Positions 45,881-55,059 are shown, counted from the first letter of the stretch. The stretch: DNA of 64,000 nucleotides from JACDAE01 sp963744875 (GCA_963744875.1 CAVUVQ010000031.1:118081-182080), one strand, 5' to 3'. A program made the numbers and translations. The notes: generated by a model from the letters alone, not told the origin.

Positions 45881-46753
45881 TTACGATCGCATGCTTGGTG
45901 GTGGTGTTGAGAGATCGTTTCGGCTGATCTGCCCAAAAGCCTCTTGCATGGCACGTTCAATATTGATTGCCGTGCGGTAGTTTTCAAGCCATTTTGAAAA
46001 GGGACCAGCCTCAAAGGAGGCTAGAGCATCACGCAGTGTCAGTCCTTCCTGTGCGGCCATCTGACCCGTTGCGAGTACGGATCGTAGGTAATTGCGCAAG
46101 ACCACAAGATCTTGAGCGGTTCCGAGAGGGCCGTGTCCAGGGATAACGACGCGTGGCTGCAACTCCAGCAGAGCAGTCAAGGCATCGATCCAGCCAGAGA
46201 GCAGGCCATTGAGTGCCAGGGGAGTGACGCCAATGAAACTGAGGTCTCCTGCGACCAGGGTTCGTGATTCTGGAAACCAGACGGCGATGTCACGGACCGT
46301 GTGTGCAGCGGTGAAGATCAGTGGCACACCTTTGTGCGGTGGTGTGAGTTGATCCAGGTTGGGCTGTGGGAGTACGAGATCGAGGTTGGCGAACCGCCCA
46401 CTGAAGCGAGGCATCAACTTGTCGAAAGCTGCAATGGGCATTGTTGAATTGTGGAGAGCTTGTATAGAAAATGGATGACCGACGATCGGTGCGGAGGCAA
46501 AGCATTTGTTGCCACCAATATGATCAATATGATGGTGCGTGTTCAGTACCATTTCCACGCTGGCACCGCGCCGCGTGATCTGATCTGCCATTTCCTGAGC
46601 CATTTCTGGAAATGTCATGGTATCAATAACGAGAGCTTTATTCTCTTCAATGGCAAAGACGGCATTTGCAACGCCCATCTCGCCATTCCCGTTTAAGGCT
46701 GCGACAATTCCATCTGCAACCTCAACAAAACGTTGTCTGGGCCAATCATTCAT
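45881..46753 (-). CDS. MBL-fold metallo-hydrolase
   Basis: A 290-residue metallo-beta-lactamase-fold enzyme. The H-x-H-x-D-H metal motif is LNTHHHIDHIGG (about residues 111-120). Further ligands lie in the His of AAHTVRDI, the Asp of LVAGDLSF and the His of IPGHGPLG, so two metals can be held. There is no signal peptide. GGGGAG lies upstream of ATG 46753. It starts 23 bases after the response regulator stop, so both are likely one transcript. MBL-fold thioesterases release the chain in fungal anthraquinone synthases; a similar role here is a hypothesis. Lactonase or quinone-detoxifying activity is equally possible. Confidence 0.88.
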   Translation of the reverse strand: MNDWPRQRFVEVADGIVAALNGNGEMGVANAVFAIEENKALVIDTMTFPEMAQEMADQITRRGASVEMVLNTHHHIDHIGGNKCFASAPIVGHPFSIQALHNSTMPIAAFDKLMPRFSGRFANLDLVLPQPNLDQLTPPHKGVPLIFTAAHTVRDIAVWFPESRTLVAGDLSFIGVTPLALNGLLSGWIDALTALLELQPRVVIPGHGPLGTAQDLVVLRNYLRSVLATGQMAAQEGLTLRDALASFEAGPFSKWLENYRTAINIERAMQEAFGQISRNDLSTPPPSMRS

Positions 46754-46776
46754 ACTAGACTCCCCTGGTGCAATAA

Positions 46777-47427
46777 TTAGTGTTTTACTACACCTTCTTT
46801 GATTGCAAAAAGAATGGCCTGAGAACGGCCTTTTACGCAGAGTTTTTGATAGACGGTACTGACGTGGTTTTGTACTGTGCGTTTGGTGATACAGAGCGAA
46901 TCGGCAATTTCACAATTCTCCATGCCCATTGCGAGGAGGCGGAGGATCTCTTGTTCCCGCCTGGAAAGTGTGTTGAGCGAGATGGATTGGCGATGAGACT
47001 GGCATGGAGGAAGCACAGCCGTGAGCATATGACGGATCAATTTGGGGGAGATCCACATGCCACCCTGAAGAATGATCTGTACCGCCTGAACGAGGTGCTC
47101 TGGTGGATCTTCTTTCAAAGCATACCCATCGATGCCTATCTCAAGAAATTTATGGAGATGGTCTTCATTGGCCTCTTCCGAGATGAGGAGGACTTTGGTC
47201 TGGGGTGCCTCCTGTTTAAGGGTCTGGAGCACCTCTAAAAGTTCCGCCAGGGGGAGATTGGCGTCGCTGATCATCAGGTCTGGAAGGTGCTCGCGAGCCA
47301 ATAGGAGCAATTGCTCGGTGGAGTGGGCTTCAGCGACAATCTTAAGACATGTGTTCAGAGAGAGAATTCCCCGAATGCCCACGCAAAAAATTGGTTGATC
47401 ATCGGCAAGAAGGACAGTTACAGGCAT
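46777..47427 (-). CDS. Orphan NarL-type response regulator
   Basis: A 216-residue receiver-LuxR protein. The acidic pair is Asp9-Asp10 (LLADDQP), the phosphoacceptor Asp55 (LMISDANLP), and a conserved Lys is in YALKEDPP. The HTH starts LSRREQEILRLLAMGMEN and has ITKRTVQNHVSTVYQKL. No histidine kinase adjoins it. The closest relative in the window is at 52122 (HTH nearly the same), which has lost its phosphoacceptor. It is co-directional with the MBL-fold gene, 23 bases upstream of it. It may regulate the right flank of the polyketide locus. Confidence 0.92.
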   Translation of the reverse strand: MPVTVLLADDQPIFCVGIRGILSLNTCLKIVAEAHSTEQLLLLAREHLPDLMISDANLPLAELLEVLQTLKQEAPQTKVLLISEEANEDHLHKFLEIGIDGYALKEDPPEHLVQAVQIILQGGMWISPKLIRHMLTAVLPPCQSHRQSISLNTLSRREQEILRLLAMGMENCEIADSLCITKRTVQNHVSTVYQKLCVKGRSQAILFAIKEGVVKH

Positions 47428-47557
47428 TGTGTATACTTCTCCGTTCTACAGTAACTTCCGAATGAGTCTGCCTAAGATTTTGATGACTACTGTACTATCA
47501 CTACGAGAACAATGAGAATATCTTCTTATTGAATAAAAGAATAAAAAGGCGACATTA

Positions 47558-48742
47558 TCATAATTTAGATGACTCCAGGCTGGGATGGAAGCAATTTTCG
47601 AGCCAACTGTAAAGGTGGAGTTGCCAGTCGACCAGGTGGTTGAAACAGATGTGATCACCATCTGGGTAGTACAGCTCAGTCACTTCATCACGCACCTTTT
47701 GTTTTATTATACGGCTGTGGTGGGGCATTGTTGTTGTGTCTTTCCCGCCATAAACAAGCCATATGGGACAGTGAATATGTTTGAGGAGTGGTTCTACATT
47801 ATAAGCCTGTAGCATGTCTATGGCCTGTGATCGGCTGGTAGCTCCAAGGTTGTACTCGATCGTTTGTGGAATTGGGGGAGGGGCTGTGTGATACACATCG
47901 GCGAGGGAAACAGGGGAAGAAAGGAGTGCGCAAGCCAGGATGCGTTCATCATGAGCGGCTGCACGTAAAGCAAAGTATCCACCTGCACTGCCTCCTACAA
48001 CGACGATGCGTTGTTTGTCAATCGATGGATATGTCTCTAAGGTGTCGATGACCGCCGAGAGGATCGTTTCAGAGTCGGGACGCCAGTAGTGATTGTGGAG
48101 CCTGCGCAGTTCACCTTGACCCGGCAAGTCCAGTGTCACACATGCCCATCCGCGCTCAATATATTCCTGACCAACGTGATACCATTCTTCCTTGACGCCA
48201 TCAACGCCTCCCAACGTGATAATGCATGGCACGCTTTGTTGTGTGACTGGAATGCGGATATGGACAGGTACCTGAATACCGCCAGCAGTGACTTGACAGA
48301 TAGTAAGAGGGGGGATAAAAAAGCGACCCGCTGTGCAATAGCATTGTACCAGTTTCCGCCAGATATTGGCGCGTACTTCGTGATCCTGCACCATATATTC
48401 TGCAATGCGATAATAGATGGTGGCCAGGCGTAGGGCATTAGCCGCGCTGATCAGGCTGCGTTGTTCTAAGGCGTCATAGCCTTTTTTTTCGTAATTCATG
48501 GCGAGTTTGCACCAGTATTCTGGCCATTCTTCCGGCGTGTGGATCGCTGATAATGTGGTAATTACATCGCCTGGATCACCCCCCATAAAAAGGAGGCGAG
48601 GCAATAGCGCCTCATGTTTGCGTAGTCCGAGTATTGTCAGCGCTCCTTTCATACGAAGTGCCAGGCGAAAAGGTAGAGGGTAGGGAGCAGGACGAGAGTG
48701 CAGAGAGGGTTCCACCTCGTGGAGAGCAGGCGTTTTTTCCAT
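47558..48742 (-). CDS. FrsA-like alpha/beta hydrolase
   Basis: A 394-residue hydrolase with an N-terminal helical lid of about 170 residues (WCKLAMNYEKKGYDALEQ, SAANALRLATIYYRIAEY) and a C-terminal catalytic domain. The nucleophile elbow is VVGGSAGGYFALR, the acid lies in YGGKDTTT and the His in GDHICFNH. The layout matches the FrsA/2,6-dihydroxypseudooxynicotine hydrolase group. That group includes Ayg1, which shortens a heptaketide in fungi by C-C cleavage. Beside a polyketide locus this is suggestive. ATG 48742 has GAGGAG. It is encoded leftward, upstream of the orphan regulator by 130 bases. Its substrate cannot be inferred firmly. Confidence 0.85.
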   Translation of the reverse strand: MEKTPALHEVEPSLHSRPAPYPLPFRLALRMKGALTILGLRKHEALLPRLLFMGGDPGDVITTLSAIHTPEEWPEYWCKLAMNYEKKGYDALEQRSLISAANALRLATIYYRIAEYMVQDHEVRANIWRKLVQCYCTAGRFFIPPLTICQVTAGGIQVPVHIRIPVTQQSVPCIITLGGVDGVKEEWYHVGQEYIERGWACVTLDLPGQGELRRLHNHYWRPDSETILSAVIDTLETYPSIDKQRIVVVGGSAGGYFALRAAAHDERILACALLSSPVSLADVYHTAPPPIPQTIEYNLGATSRSQAIDMLQAYNVEPLLKHIHCPIWLVYGGKDTTTMPHHSRIIKQKVRDEVTELYYPDGDHICFNHLVDWQLHLYSWLENCFHPSLESSKL

Positions 48743-49040
48743 CAGGAAATCTCCTCAGTAGCTAGACTATTGTCATTTCGATGGACTTTTTCCGTATATC
48801 TGGGTTTGGGAGAGCGGCCCACCCAGGTACCAGGTTACCATGAACTGATTACTCTCCTACTTGAAAAGGGGTGCAACTTTTTTTGCATGGAGAATTTGCT
48901 GATCAAACTGATCAGTAACATTGATGACTACGATTGCTTTTCATAATGTTCATGAAATACATTATGAGAAAACAATTCTGCTTCTCTCAAGTACATTCTT
49001 GATGCATTGTTTTTCCCTTATTTATCATTGAGAGAGCTTT
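48743..49040. other. Intergenic region, nothing recognised
   Basis: About 300 AT-rich bases between the divergent hydrolase upstream region and the AlkD-like stop. No gene, RNA or repeat could be supported. Confidence 0.5.
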
Positions 49041-49658
49041 TTATTTTAAGAATTTACTTGCCAAATTATAGGTAAAAAGGACTTTTTTATTTGACCTGTC
49101 CCATGTCGCTAATTCAGCAGCAACCAGCGCTTCGTGTTTTCGGCTAATATCTCTGAGTGCGTTGCCTGCGGATTTTCGTGCATATTCGCTTTCGTCATTT
49201 TTAAGGGCACTCAACAATGTAATCGCAACTTCAGGGTGATCTTTGAAATATGGCCTGGTGGTCCAGATCCTTGGTCCTTCCGCAGCGGCCCTTCTGACAT
49301 TCGGGTTTGTATCGTTTAACCATTCTTTGAGAATGGGCAGTGCTTTCTCATAGCCAATATCGGAGCAATATCTATCCAATGCCTGTGCTAGAATTTCCTG
49401 TACGCGCCAATCTTTATCAGCTCCGACCTTCTCCTTAAGAAAAAGCAGTATGCCATCTTTTTGAGAAGCCAGAATTCCGAAGAGAAAAACCCCAACCATT
49501 TGTACTCCGACTTCTGGATAGGCAAAAAGGGTCCGGGCCAGTTGCTCACTCTCCTCGATTGACCGCTCTTTTCTAAAGTCTTCGGCTATGATGCGTACCT
49601 CTTTCCCTCCTCTTTCAATTTTCCCCTTATATGGTAGAATTTTTTCGATCGTGTCCAT
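49041..49658 (-). CDS. AlkD-like HEAT-repeat protein (DNA alkylation repair family)
   Basis: A 205-residue all-helical protein of HEAT repeats. ATG 49658 has AGAGAGG upstream; the open frame extends further to 49811, but that part has no start site. LARTLFAYPEVGVQMVGVFLF and WRVQEILAQALDRYC resemble AlkD-type DNA glycosylases, as does WLNDTNPNVRRAAAEGPRIW, which keeps the W-x-x-D/N-x-N-x-x-VRR-AA motif. Members excise positively charged alkylated bases. It is encoded on the same strand as the frameshifted MFS transporter upstream. It may protect against a DNA-damaging metabolite, but that is only a suggestion. Confidence 0.82.
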   Translation of the reverse strand: MDTIEKILPYKGKIERGGKEVRIIAEDFRKERSIEESEQLARTLFAYPEVGVQMVGVFLFGILASQKDGILLFLKEKVGADKDWRVQEILAQALDRYCSDIGYEKALPILKEWLNDTNPNVRRAAAEGPRIWTTRPYFKDHPEVAITLLSALKNDESEYARKSAGNALRDISRKHEALVAAELATWDRSNKKVLFTYNLASKFLK

Positions 49659-49767
49659 AAAAAGCCTCTCTCTTGTTTCTATATGATTTTCTGGTGGGCA
49701 GTGCTGAATTCTTGCAAGGTGGTTCTGGCGCAGCAAATGGAGTATTTGCTTGCGCCCTCTACAACGA

Positions 49768-51073
49768 TTACTTCCCTGTATTGGTAATAGGAGAACTGGT
49801 ATTGACGCCAACGGTAGCGGTAGGTTTCTCTACAAATTTTTGTTCTTTCTGCACTTTCTGCTCTTTTATAGTAAATGCGAACAGGACGAGGAGAGCCAGG
49901 ATACCTCCAAGTGTGGCGTAGCTACCCGCGATCCCGAAACGATCGATGAGGAAGCCCCCAATGGAGCTGCCGAGAGCTAATCCTAATCCTTGAGCTATAC
50001 GATAGCTTCCCAGAGCTGCCCCTATGCCGCGCGGGTTAATTTTCATACTCTGATCGATCACAATCGCGGTAGTGAGAGCTACGACCGGGCCTTCTGTGAG
50101 TCCAACTAAGGAGTAACCAATAAGCAGAGAAATTGGGGAAATGCCAACATAGGCCAGGGCGAAAACGGCGATAGTAGTGACTGCCAGTGAAATAATAAGA
50201 GGTCGTTTCCGTCCTACCTTATCTGCTATTGAGCCAATAATAGGAGCTCCTACCGAGGCAACGAACTCGTAGGGAATAAACAAAAAGGCAATGAACCAGG
50301 GACTGATGCCACTACGTGATGCGGCGAAGGGGGTGAGGAATGTTGCACAGATACCCACGGCAAAGGAGAACGCGGCGATGATGGATGCGCCGGCGATCCC
50401 TGGTTTGATGAGCCATTGCAGGGTTCCACGCAGTTCAGCCCCGAACTTTTTCTGGCTTTTTGTGAGATTTGTTTCCGGGTAAGCGTGTCATAATCAGGAA
50501 GGTGACGCCCAACAAGATGGCACCAACGATGAAGAGGGCACGCCATCCACCAATTTGAGTTATGAGACCGCCGGCCACATAACCAACTACTGAACCAAGT
50601 CCAACAGCTCCAGTAATAATGCCAATGGCTTTTCCGCGTTCGCGAAAATCAAAAATGTCTGCTGGAATGGTGAACATGGGAGAGAAAAACAGGCCACGCC
50701 CAATCCCAAAGACAATCCAGCCAATGATAAAGAGGGGTAAGATCGCACCACCAAGACAGATGAGTAGTGCAATGGTTGCCATGAGCAAGCCTAGAACAAT
50801 GAGAGGCTTGCGCCCTTTTCTATCGGATATTACGCCTGCTGGTAAGGAGAGCAGCGTTGCAATCAGTGATGAGATGCCGAAGATACCACTCACTTCGCTG
50901 GCTGAAAGGTGTAATTCCTGAGCGATTAATGGAGCTGCCGGGAAAATCGCTAGGGTCATAAAGAAGAGGGAGAAGATAGCCAGTGCTAATAACAAGAGTG
51001 TCTTGCCGCGTGGTGTCGCTAGAATTTGCCAGATTGTGGTGTTTGCTGGTGTATCCCAAGAGGGTGTGCTCAC
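49768..51073 (-). pseudogene. MFS transporter, single-base frameshift
   Basis: GTG 51073 (GAAAGG upstream) starts a major facilitator: GVISDRKGRKPLIVLG is the signature loop between helices 2 and 3. Frame 1 ends at 50435 after six helices. The rest (IPYEFVASVGAPIIGSIADK-VGRKRPLI and six further helices) is in the next frame to 49768. Deleting one A (T on the plus strand) from 50447-50451 joins them as KKPEKFGAELRGTLQW, giving 12 helices and about 434 residues. It would export or import a small molecule. Its place beside the polyketide locus makes efflux plausible. A sequencing error is possible. Confidence 0.82.
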
Positions 51074-51388
51074 GACTTTAGCCTTTCATTTCAATTGAAA
51101 CAACTATAACCCTATCCAAATATAGCATTACCTTTGTTGTTTGTCATGACGTATTTATCACAATTTTATCTGAATTCTCTTGTGATTTTTAGGTCTTCAG
51201 TACTAGTTGTTTGCTTGCTCATAGTGTAGGAAGTACTTATACTCATCCTGATCTATGCTGCGGTATGGGATCTCAGTGACGCCCTACTCCTCTTCACCTG
51301 AAAGGAGAGAATCCTTGTAATGTTTTTGTAACTTGCAGGAGCTATGATTTTGACAAAGTAATGCTCGGTACTATGAAAGGATACCTTG
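51074..51388. other. Divergent intergenic region
   Basis: About 315 bases between the MFS and flavin reductase genes. No ORF or repeat was found. AAAGG at 51376-51380 serves the flavin reductase gene. Confidence 0.5.
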
Positions 51389-52033
51389 ATGACTCTCGAA
51401 AAGAATATCTTTCGTCAAGTAATGGGTCATTTTGCGACCGGTATTGCGGTAGTGACCACGAATGATCATGGCATTCTTGCAGGGTTGACCATCAATGCTT
51501 TTTGTTCTGTCTCTTTAGAGCCTGCGTTGGTACTCATTTGTGTTGATCTCGCTAGTAGCGCTCTTCCTCATATTCGTACGAGTGGTGTTTTTGCTATCAA
51601 CATACTCACGAGTGGACAGGAGGCGCTTTCACATGGTTTTGCAATCCATTCGCGGGAACGATATGAAGAGTTTTGTTATGCTAATCATCACGTCGTAGCG
51701 ACGGGATCTCCCGTTATTGACAATGCACTTGCTTTTCTTGATACGCGTGTGGTGGGAGAATACCCTGGGGGCGATCATGCAATCTTTCTAAGTCAGGTCG
51801 AAGCTGTTGGAGCGAAAGGTCTGATAGAATGTGCAGAGAAGAAGGATGGGTTATCAGGTGGTGTATATGATGATAGTCAGGAGCAGGGTGGTGGCAGTAT
51901 CAGCCCTCTTATTTACTTTTGTGGACGATATCGCCATCTTGGAGATGTTTTGCGAGAGGAGGATCATGGTGCAAATTTTGAGGGTATTGGGAAGAGGCGT
52001 AGGGGCATCACCTTGCGTGCGCCCACTTCCTGA
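51389..52033 (+). CDS. Flavin reductase-like domain protein with palindrome-derived tail
   Basis: A 214-residue protein starting at ATG 51389 with AAAGG upstream. FRQVMGHFATGIAVVTTND, GLTINAFCSVSLEPALVLIC, FAINILTSGQEALS and GGDHAIFLSQVEAV are standard for the FMN-binding split-barrel flavin reductases. LIYFCGRYRHLGD is the usual end. About 20 further residues come from the 110-bp palindrome at 51986, so the natural stop was lost and the C-terminus extended. A stretch of about 20 residues before LIYFCGRYR (KKDGLSGGVYDDSQEQGGGS) is not usual. Such reductases supply FMNH2 to two-component monooxygenases, for example the luciferase-like ones at 26418 and 29126. Activity with the altered tail is uncertain. 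Confidence 0.85.
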   Translation: MTLEKNIFRQVMGHFATGIAVVTTNDHGILAGLTINAFCSVSLEPALVLICVDLASSALPHIRTSGVFAINILTSGQEALSHGFAIHSRERYEEFCYANHHVVATGSPVIDNALAFLDTRVVGEYPGGDHAIFLSQVEAVGAKGLIECAEKKDGLSGGVYDDSQEQGGGSISPLIYFCGRYRHLGDVLREEDHGANFEGIGKRRRGITLRAPTS

Positions 52034-52095
52034 TGAACACCACATCGTTGGCAAATGAGCGCACGCAAGGTGATGCCCCTACGCCTCTTCCCAAT
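51986..52095. repeat. 110-bp palindromic element
   Basis: Perfect 37-base arms (51986-52022 and 52059-52095; outer ends ATTGGGAAGAGGCG, inner ends TTGCGTGCGC) enclose 36 bases. It overlaps the 3' end of the flavin reductase frame and ends 27 bases from the stop of the regulator at 52122. Part of each arm (CATCACCTTGCGTGCG, next to GCCCCTACGC) also resembles the loop at 5332-5351 and a stretch near 59265 (GTGACACCCCTACGC), so it may be one of a family of small mobile palindromes. Confidence 0.75.
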
Positions 52096-52121
52096 CAATC
52101 ACGCGAAGGGATAGAGACCGC

Positions 52122-52778
52122 TCAGTATTTTACCATGCCCTGGCGGATAGCATAGAGAACTGCTTGTGATCTACTTTTAATATTCAATTTCTGATAGATG
52201 GCACTCACATGATTCTGGACCGTTCGTTTTGTGATACACAACGTGTTAGCAATTTCATTGTTTTCAAAGCCCATTGCGACGAGCCTAAGTACCTCCATTT
52301 CGCGCTTGGAAAGAACGGGGGGAAGTATCATTTCGGTGATTGAGGTAGTATATGGTGTGAAGAGGCAACCTAGAAGCTGTTTGATCAGCCGAGGGGAGAG
52401 CCATATGCCATCTTTCATCACCTCTTGTATGGCCTGTAGAAGCAGGTTGGGATCGTCCTCCTTAAGTATATAGCCATCTATGGACAGGGCGAGAAATTGC
52501 AAAACTATTTCTTTCTCATCAATTTCAGAAATGATGAGAATTTTTATCTCCGGCCTTTGTTCTTTGAGAGTTTGTATGGTGGTTGTTGAAGTAGCGGGCG
52601 GCGTGAATGCGCCACAGATGATCAGGTCGGGTAGAAATTTTTCAGCGAGTGGTAACAACTGTGTTGTACACTGTGTTTCAGCAACGACATGAATGGATGG
52701 ATCGTGAGCCAGAATTCCTCTAATGCCAGCGAGGAATATCGGGTGATTATCTGCAAGCAAAACATTAATACATTCCAT
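52122..52778 (-). CDS. Atypical NarL-type response regulator lacking the phosphoacceptor
   Basis: A 218-residue paralogue of the regulator at 46777. ATG 52778 is chosen because it aligns with that protein's start; TTG 52793 would add five residues. The receiver has LLADNHP (second acidic residue is Asn11) and LIICGAFTPP, with Gly56 in place of Asp55 of the paralogue, so it cannot be phosphorylated in the usual way. A Lys remains in YILKEDD. The LuxR HTH (LSKREMEVLRLVAMGFEN, ITKRTVQNHVSAIYQKL) is fully kept. Such atypical receivers bind ligands or work constitutively. No kinase adjoins it. It may regulate flanking genes or compete with the paralogue for DNA. Confidence 0.9.
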   Translation of the reverse strand: MECINVLLADNHPIFLAGIRGILAHDPSIHVVAETQCTTQLLPLAEKFLPDLIICGAFTPPATSTTTIQTLKEQRPEIKILIISEIDEKEIVLQFLALSIDGYILKEDDPNLLLQAIQEVMKDGIWLSPRLIKQLLGCLFTPYTTSITEMILPPVLSKREMEVLRLVAMGFENNEIANTLCITKRTVQNHVSAIYQKLNIKSRSQAVLYAIRQGMVKY

Positions 52779-53180
52779 TCCAAAAGTCCCCAATTATCTC
52801 AAGTATTTAAAATTACGATTTAAAGGGTGCCAGGAACGCCGGGAAGAAGGAAGCTATCTACTTGAAGTATCGTTTATGGGTGAAATTTTTCATAAGCAAA
52901 ATTGTGTTCTTCCTCCAAAGCTTGCTTCTGTGAGGTAGAAAAGAATGGATGTGAAGGAAGTGAGCAAATTATTTTTGATACATTATAATTTCCCCATTCA
53001 ATTTCAGGGATGATTAACTCAAATTTTTATCAACAATAGTAATGCCGTAATGGTAAAGTCAGGATCGTATTTTTATGATATCTCAGCACAGATCTAATTG
53101 TCAAGAGATCCCGTGATCTTGCAGGGCTTTTTAATTTTGCGCCAGAGACGTGAGTAAGAGCTGAACAGCACGAAGAGGCT
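52779..53180. other. Intergenic region, nothing recognised
   Basis: About 400 AT-rich bases upstream of the response regulator and before the RHS remnant. No supportable gene or repeat was seen. Confidence 0.5.
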
Positions 53181-54516
53181 GTGCATCCAGGTACCTCATC
53201 TGTTGCTTGGCGTTCCCAACGTCAAAGAAATCGAAAAGCGCCAACGCTGACCAACATCATTGGGCCAGGGGATACGCTGAGTCAGCCGACGACGGGCTAT
53301 GTCTATATCAATACATGTATCGCTGGTGCGACAAGTCCGTGTCTGGAACTGGACACGACGACGCAGAACGTGTCCATGAGCTACAAAGATCTAGGAGCGA
53401 TCAATAGTCTGACCTATCCCGATAGGGAAACGGTGACCTCCAATTATGATAGCAATGGACGATTGCGCTCGGCGTATCTAGGAATCACGGCGAGTAGTGA
53501 TCCAGTCACATTCCTGGCGGGTCAGGTCAGCTACATCAATAGTGGACAATTGGCAGGGCTTGCCATTGGGGGAACGGCCAATAAGACAAGTGTGCCTACA
53601 CCTCTTTTCGGGACGGTACTGGGCTACGATGGGATGCAGCGCCTCATCACCAGCAGCGCAACCCTGATGGGAGCCAGTAGTCCGTTCTGGAGTCAGCAAC
53701 AGACCTACGAGAATGCAGGCAATATCCTCCAACTTTCCACGACGCTCCCCACTAGCCGTGGAGGCAGGCTCACCGATACCCAATCGTTCTGTTACGATGC
53801 CCAGGATCGGGTGACGTGGGCAGGCAATACGGGAACGCCAGCGGGGAGGCGATCATTGTGGATCGACGCCCGGTGGGAGCACCACGCCCGGATAGAGCCA
53901 ATCGTTCAGGTATGATGTAATTGACCGGATCACGCAGGGATCGGCGGGAACGGTGAGTTATGGGGATCCCACCCATATCCATGCCGCCACGGGCCTGAGT
54001 TCCATTCCCAACGCCTATGCCAGCTATGACGCGATGGGCAATATGACGTGCCGCAACGTCGATCCCAGTGGGAGTCAGAGTTGTGCCAGTAGGACACAAA
54101 CGGGCGCAACGATGAGCTATGACGCGATGGGCAATATGACGACCTGGACGGCTCCTGGGGGGACAACGGGCAGCGATCAGTTTCTCTACGATGCAGCCGG
54201 AAATCGGGTCCTGCAACGCAGGAGCACCACCCCGGCGGGAAGTAGTACCCCCACCATCACGGATACGATTAGCTTTAATGGGCATACCGATACGACCATT
54301 AGCAATGGGATCACCACCACGACCAAATACTACCGATCAGGAGGGCAAACCGTCGCAGAAGCAACGGGAACGGCGTGGTCGTATCTGGTTCCTGATCTGT
54401 TGAAGAACACGACTCAAGCCCTCAAAGGCGATGGGGTGGTGCAGTTGTGCGGAATCTCAATACCATCACGAATGGCGACTGAGGCAATGAGCGAGGCGCT
54501 TCGTCATCTGAAGTAG
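53181..54516 (+). pseudogene. RHS/YD-repeat protein fragment
   Basis: The first frame (53181-53915) has YD-like repeats (NYDSNGRLRSAYL, GYDGMQRLITSS, CYDAQDRVTWAG). Then the reading frame changes, with an in-frame TAG at about 53893, before more repeats from about 53905 (RYDVIDRITQGS, SYDAMGNMTTW, YDAAGNRVLQR). The start and the hyperconserved RHS core end are missing. After SYLVPDLLKNTTQALKGDG the sequence loses RHS character. It is a 1.3-kb internal piece of a large secreted RHS or toxin-delivery protein, inactive. Composition is more GC-rich than its neighbours. There is no nearby toxin or immunity gene. Confidence 0.8.
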
Positions 54517-55059
54517 TGCTTGCAAGCTTGAACAACGGAGCATACAATAGCTGAGTGGTGTCTTCTTGTTTTGTTCCTGGTCGTAGCTGAGGTGCGATGT
54601 GGGCAGTTCATGAATCAGTCATTATCAATTCGATGAGTTGTTGTTCACGGCATATCTTGCAAACGATTGCCAGGACAAGCCTTTCTCTGAATTTCTGAGA
54701 GAACTCAGCTTCCATCACTTCTGCATTCTCACAATTCTGAGAGACAAGGGCTTGTAAGAATATCGATTATAAATCGCATTTAAATTATAAAATGTGATTT
54801 AGAGAAGAAGGAGTCACAAAATGCGACAGGCAGACAAAATGAGCCAATATGTGCTTTCGTAGAAAAAATAATCTCGAGGAAGAAAAAAGGAAGAGAGTTT
54901 TTGTATTGAGGAAGAGGCTTGAAACCGCTTGAAAAGCCGAGTGAGAAGGGAAGAGAAAGGGAGGATGAAAGAGCTTTTAAGCATTGCAAAATGAGTATAG
55001 TCTTCTTTCAAAAAAGAAAAATAGTGCAATCTGTCAAGGATAGATTGCACTATTTTTAA
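54517..55059. other. AT-rich stretch with hairpin
   Basis: About 540 bases without a gene. It ends with a perfect hairpin (55017-55032 and 55042-55057, arm AAAAATAGTGCAATCT, 9-base loop) ending in a T run. The hairpin abuts the repeated motif at 55060 and parallels the hairpin 40 bases upstream of the motif copy at 17531. Confidence 0.6.

Noticed and set aside
21505..50451. Programmed +1 frameshifting as an explanation for the six split genes
   Set aside because: The sites share no slippery sequence, rare codon or downstream structure, and occur in unrelated genes.
51986..52095. CRISPR-like array
   Set aside because: Only one pair of inverted arms exists and there are no regularly spaced direct repeats; no cas gene is present.
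53953..54516. A complete small RHS protein
   Set aside because: The repeats continue upstream in frame past a stop; it is part of a degraded longer gene.
54780..55050. Leftward Ser/Phe-rich frames upstream of the HTH gene
   Set aside because: Low-complexity AT-rich sequence including the hairpin; no coding evidence.
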